Of a stretch of DNA of 56,000 nt, positions 42,301 through 56,000 are shown piece by piece. The notes beneath the pieces were generated by a model. That model saw only the letters and a list, made by a program, of their open reading frames with translations, did no database searches and was not told where the DNA came from. Position 1 is the first letter of the stretch. Each line of letters begins with the position of its first letter. The stretch comes from Mesostigma viride (Eukaryota > Streptophyta > Mesostigmatophyceae > Mesostigmatales > Mesostigmataceae). Location: the NCBI GenBank assembly GCA_009746045.1, contig RPFO01000130.1, positions 1,583,625 to 1,639,624 of the forward strand. The letters run 5' to 3'. The translations under genes were made by a program, and so were the position numbers.

Positions 42301-44783
42301 CGTACTTGTCACTCTGTCCCCCCCCCCCCCCCCCCCCCCCCCCACACACACACACCACCACCACCAGGGCGAGGTGATCATCTGTGGCAAGCGACGCAAG
42401 GGGCTGCTCACCGATGAGGACAAGGAGCGGCTGCGCGTGGGCATGGTGCGTGGCTAACAAAATGCTGTTGTTTATGCTAATGGAGTAGGTTATGCGGCAA
42501 TTAGCTCCTTTCCTGAACATCGAACCCACCTGTGCGGGGGCAGGGCGCATGGTAAACCAAGTTTCGTTGATGTTACCGAGTGTTGCCGAAGGTCACCAAA
42601 CGTCGTTAGTCGTGTTGCCTAACTAACAAAGTAACAGCCATGCATCCACATCCGTCAGTTTGTTTCTGTGCGATGACACTTTTGTGGGTGTGTGTGTGTA
42701 CGTGCATGCATGCTTGTAATCATCCCTGTCAGGTATTCCAAAGCGCATCCCTCTTCGACTCGCTCACCGTGGAGGAAAACGTCGGCTTCATGCTGTGAGT
42801 TCAGTTCTGCCCGCCGCCACGCAGCACACTCCACAAGTACGGAACCCCTTCGCTCCGGATCACACGGCATGGCTGGTTGGTATCTCTGGTAGGGCCCACT
42901 CACACGCGTCGCGAACCGTGGTTTCTCATACGTGGCAGGAACCTGCTCACGGCGTCGGCGGATAGTGCCGGAGAACGAGAATGGTTCACGACCTGACTGT
43001 GTGGTTCGCGGGAAATCAGGTCACGGACCGTGTTCGCGAGCGAAAGTCCACGTGTCTGTGATTCCAACCTGACAAGTGCGAAAGAGAACTAGCAGTTTGG
43101 ATCCCCATTCAATAGGCGTACGAGCAGTACGGCAGGGGGCTTGAGAGAATTAGGCGGCTTCTATCCGGCGAGGCCGATCTCGCGGGCTCCAAAATACTAT
43201 TGTCCAGTAAAGACTGAGAATCATAGGATCCCGTCAAGAGTCCAGAATACGGTCTCGTAGATATCCCGCTGTATGTCGTCAATCCAAGGACAGGTGGCGA
43301 CAAGGAGGAGTCTGAGGAGGAGTGCGGAAACGCGCGGAAAAGTGCGGAAGAGTGCTGAAACCATGGACTGCGAACCAGTCTTAATTTTGTGGAGCAAGCC
43401 AAACGCAAGCGAACCCCCGAGTGAATGCGACCCGGTTCGTGAATCGAATCCTGTCCCCCGTGGCAGGAAAGTTGATGCCACGCGGCCAAGCGGTTTGCCC
43501 ACCATGACCGTCCGGACCATGGTTCATGACCCATGTGAGTCGGCCCTTTCGTCACGCCCTCCTCCAGCTGCCACACCGTGAGTCCAGTTCCTACCACCGC
43601 CACCTGGCTTTTTGGTCCAGTTGCCATGTCGTGAGTCTGCTGGCCGACTAACCCCCAACCCCCTGTGCTGGCCACTCGGGCGTGCAGGTATGAGCACTCA
43701 GACTTGGGCGACAAGCGCATCCGGGAGCTGGTGTCTGCCAGCCTGCGCCGCGTGGGGCTGCCGGTGAGCGCGCTGTACTACAGCAGCCATAGGGCTATAA
43801 ACAGCGGCTGGGGGGCATAGATAGCGGTGCGTGGGAGCTTTTCCTGGTGGCAGGAGATGTCTCTTAGGTGTGTGTCACATAGGTCTGCAGACATTGTGGA
43901 CTACGGCAGGTTACCAAGTTGATAGGGTACTTAATAATTCTCACGGCAGAGCTACTCATAGTGGACTGGGGCAGGCTAGACTAGTTGATATGGTATTTTA
44001 TAATTATCACAAAAGAGCTGTGGTTCATGCTTATGTTAATGACTCTCTTGTCGTTTCACCCGGATGTCTACCCCGCCGTGCTGCCCTTTGCTGCTTACAT
44101 GCCGAGCGAAGTGGCTTGTCGGTGGATGGTTGGATGTCATCGCAGTAAGAATCGGGCGTGTGCCTACAATCTACAGGGCATGGGGACATTGTACCCAGCG
44201 TCTACAGGGCACGGTGGCATGAAGAGGCTGACCAATTCATGTATTGGTAGCGCGCTCCATGAGGGGAGTTGCCGAGCACAATTGCACCCTATGGGAGTGC
44301 TTTCCATCCCTGTGTGTTGCAAAACGAGAGGGGGGGCAGGGACTTCCCTCTTTCCTCATGCCCAAAGGCATGGAAGAAGCTAATGGCTTGGTTCTATGAT
44401 TGGGAGCATGCTTGCAGCATGCCACAGGCGAAATCGTGTTAGTCAGGGCCCTGCCTCCTAAACGGGTACCGGTTAGAACCGTAGGCATTTTAAATTTAGT
44501 TCGCACTTTAAATTTAGTTTGCATTTTTAAGTTAGTTCGCATTTTAAATTTAGTTCGCATTTTGAATTTAGTTCGCATTTTCATTTTAGTTCGCATTTTA
44601 AATTTAGTTTGAGGGTTTAATGCTCCGCGTCTCACCAGACGGGACTGCGTGTAATGAATCAATTAATGCCTGCAGGGGGTGGAGGATGTGTACCCCGCCG
44701 TGCTCTCGGGTGGCATGAAGAAGCGCGTGGCCCTTGCACGCGCCATCATCAGCGACGACAGCGCCGACCAGCACGTGCACGAG
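39132..44783 (+). CDS. TGD3: TGD3, ATPase of the chloroplast lipid importer (5' part; continues beyond window)
   Basis: ABC-type nucleotide-binding subunit, homologous to bacterial MlaF, that powers the TGD1-TGD2-TGD3 complex moving lipid precursors from ER to chloroplast at the inner envelope. Exons: 39132-39395 (tentative, transit-peptide-like), 39558-39704, 41878-41973, 42368-42445, 42733-42794, 43688-43763, 44676-44783; all phases fit. Visible: the strand pattern VLIELRDVHKSF, Walker A GPSGTGKST, Q-loop VFQSASLFDSL, signature LSGGMKKRVALARA. Walker B, D-loop and H-loop are not in the window, since the next intron runs into the array reaching 56000. The GGM instead of GGQ signature is usual for this subfamily. 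Confidence 0.9.
39558..39704 (+). CDS. TGD3: TGD3 exon with first strands of the ATPase domain
   Basis: 147 nt: acidic linker (SDAEEEEDFVPGHEPD), then VLIELRDVHKSFGSKKILAG, the N-terminal beta strands with the A-loop region. Donor is AAA/GTAAGC. The acceptor position (CCAG/TGG) is the best phase-compatible choice. Confidence 0.88.
39862..39990 (+). repeat. Dispersed repeat, copy 1 (TGD3 intron)
   Basis: About 125 bp (GCGCTCC, GTGCTTTCCATCCCTGT, GGGGGGCAG, TCATGCCC blocks) that recurs at 44246-44370 in a later intron with roughly three quarters identity by eye. No coding content. Confidence 0.6.
40140..40362. repeat. 25-bp minisatellite
   Basis: About nine units of the type AGCATACTGTAGTGGATAAT followed by CGTGA, with variants containing ATAATTTAT. 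In the 2.2-kb TGD3 intron 39705-41877. Confidence 0.92.
40795..40912. repeat. 28-bp-type repeat, GTGGCG-TTCATTAAATTA
   Basis: Three to four degenerate units of GCCAGGTGGCGGTTCATTAA plus ATTACTCA in the same TGD3 intron. Confidence 0.7.
41081..41227. repeat. 27-bp minisatellite
   Basis: Five full units and a partial one, core TTCCCTGGCTGTAAGTTAAT. Units alternate between GGATTCC and GGGTTCC. Each carries TGTAA and GTAAGT. Confidence 0.95.
41440..41795. repeat. Degenerate 30-bp then 29-bp minisatellites
   Basis: First part: diverged units of CCTGTGAGCAATT-CTTGA. From 41635: about six units of GTGAGCAGTTTCCTATCTAT plus CCTGCAACG. Both end just before the pyrimidine tract of the Walker A exon. 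Confidence 0.85.
41878..41973 (+). CDS. TGD3: TGD3 exon with Walker A
   Basis: 96 nt, 32 codons: IRIGEAVGIIGPSGTGKST, then ILKIMAGLLVPDK. The P-loop Lys-Ser that binds ATP is present. A pyrimidine tract and CCCCCAG precede it; donor is AAG/GTGACG. Confidence 0.96.
42318..42357. repeat. Poly-C (26) followed by (CA)n
   Basis: A run of 26 C followed by CA repeats and CCA units, placed 10-50 bp before the acceptor of the exon at 42368, where it can serve as pyrimidine tract. Confidence 0.95.
42368..42445 (+). CDS. TGD3: TGD3 exon between Walker A and Q-loop
   Basis: 78 nt: GEVIICGKRRKGLLTDEDKE then RLRVGM; matches the TGD3 pattern of a basic loop followed by a short helix before the Q-loop. Preceded by poly-C, (CA)n and CCACCAG. 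Confidence 0.94.
42733..42794 (+). CDS. TGD3: TGD3 exon with Q-loop
   Basis: 62 nt: VFQSASLFDSLTVEENVGFM plus two bases of Leu. Gln of VFQ is the Q-loop residue. Donor GTGAGT at 42795 is perfect; the phase is completed by the next exon. Confidence 0.95.
42795..43687. other. TGD3 intron without further feature
   Basis: 893-bp intron. No repeat array or protein recognised; a weak B-box-like GAATCGAATCC near 43441 has no tRNA fold around it. Confidence 0.5.
43688..43763 (+). CDS. TGD3: TGD3 exon, helical subdomain
   Basis: 76 nt: completes Leu, then YEHSDLGDKRIRELVSASLR and RVGLP; helical subdomain before the signature motif. Junctions are GTGCAG/G and CCG/GTGAGC. Confidence 0.94.
44246..44370 (+). 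repeat. Dispersed repeat, copy 2 (TGD3 intron)
   Basis: Second copy of the 125-bp repeat described at 39862-39990, same orientation. Confidence 0.6.
44484..44612. repeat. 18-bp minisatellite, TTTAAATTTAGTTCGCAT
   Basis: About seven units with few substitutions in the intron 43764-44675. AT-rich with a constant TTCGCA core. Confidence 0.93.
44676..44783 (+). CDS. TGD3: TGD3 exon with ABC signature
   Basis: 108 nt: GVEDVYPAVLSGGMKKRVAL, then ARAIISDDSADQHVHE. Contains the LSGGM signature. Donor is GAG/GTGGGT. In relatives the next residues are the Walker B strand LLYDEPTAGLDP, which must lie beyond 56000. Confidence 0.94.
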
Positions 44784-44860
44784 GTGGGTGTGTTGATTGA
44801 CTTGTTGATTGGCACCGTGCGCGACAAAACCTTGCTACCCTTCTTACCCCCTTTGGATGG

Positions 44861-44892
44861 CAGCGCCGACCAGCACGTGCACGAGGTGGGTG
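44861..44892 (+). repeat. Duplicate of the TGD3 exon end plus splice donor
   Basis: 32 bp identical to 44759-44790, which covers the last 25 bases of the exon and GTGGGTG of the donor; distance 102 bp. The copy is preceded by GGATGG/CAG, so a 22-nt micro-exon with acceptor and donor is formally possible but would shift the frame. Confidence 0.9.
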
Positions 44893-44910
44893 ATGACCCG
44901 TTAGTGTTTT

Positions 44911-56000
<11,090 letters not shown>

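Noticed and set aside
43420-43480. tRNA-like B box near 43441
   Set aside because: No A box at proper distance and no cloverleaf stems.

Overview
This is a eukaryotic nuclear window, most likely from a green alga or other green-lineage protist. Two spliced host genes point that way. One is a plant-type E2F transcription factor with an RB-binding tail (minus strand, about 28.8-38.1 kb). The other is the 5' part of TGD3, the ATPase of the chloroplast lipid importer (plus strand, about 39.1-44.8 kb, running off the right edge). The retrotransposon LTRs carry the TGTAA poly(A) signal typical of green algae. Introns are GT-AG and packed with mini- and microsatellites. I see no rRNA, no intact tRNA and no prokaryotic gene.

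1-24.65 kb is a nest of four mobile elements. The outer one is a Ty3/gypsy chromovirus (copy A: 1-10519 plus 23161-24650; its 5' end lies off the window). A second copy of the same family (copy B, 10520-23160) is inserted in the third ORF of copy A, flanked by a 5-bp target duplication (GTTTC). A 3.5-kb DNA element with 13-bp terminal inverted repeats sits in the RNase H region of copy A (2929-6399). A 1.9-kb element with a TTAA target duplication sits in the integrase of copy B (17245-19129). Put together, the family reads: LTR, a small ORF0 with a viroplasmin/RNase H1-type hybrid-binding domain, Gag with a zinc knuckle, Pol (protease, RT, RNase H, integrase, chromodomain) in the +1 frame relative to Gag, then a long ORF3 of unknown function, a polypurine tract and an LTR. 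Nearly all ORFs are broken by single-base indels, although the two LTRs of copy B show no substitutions in the stretches I compared by eye.

24.65-28.8 kb holds an orphan ORF that resembles ORF1 of non-LTR retrotransposons. It is flanked by inverted repeats and an inverted 3' fragment of the same family. A degenerate tRNA-like sequence and AT-rich microsatellites follow.

28.8-38.1 kb is the E2F gene. Eight exons joined in compatible phases encode the winged-helix DNA-binding domain, coiled coil, marked box and RB-binding motif. Two further N-terminal exons are tentative. The introns hold a 54-bp minisatellite rich in CACGTG, a GGT/GGC tract and a CCCT tract. The gene is divergently arranged with TGD3.

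39.1-56 kb is TGD3. Six phase-compatible exons (plus one tentative first exon) encode the Walker A, Q-loop and ABC signature. The next intron contains a (GTTGTC)n/(GTC)n array that fills about 45.05-56.0 kb and leaves the window unfinished, so Walker B and the C-terminus must lie beyond it. This array, the ORF0/ORF3-bearing chromovirus and the repeated exon-end/splice-donor duplications in both host genes are the most notable observations.
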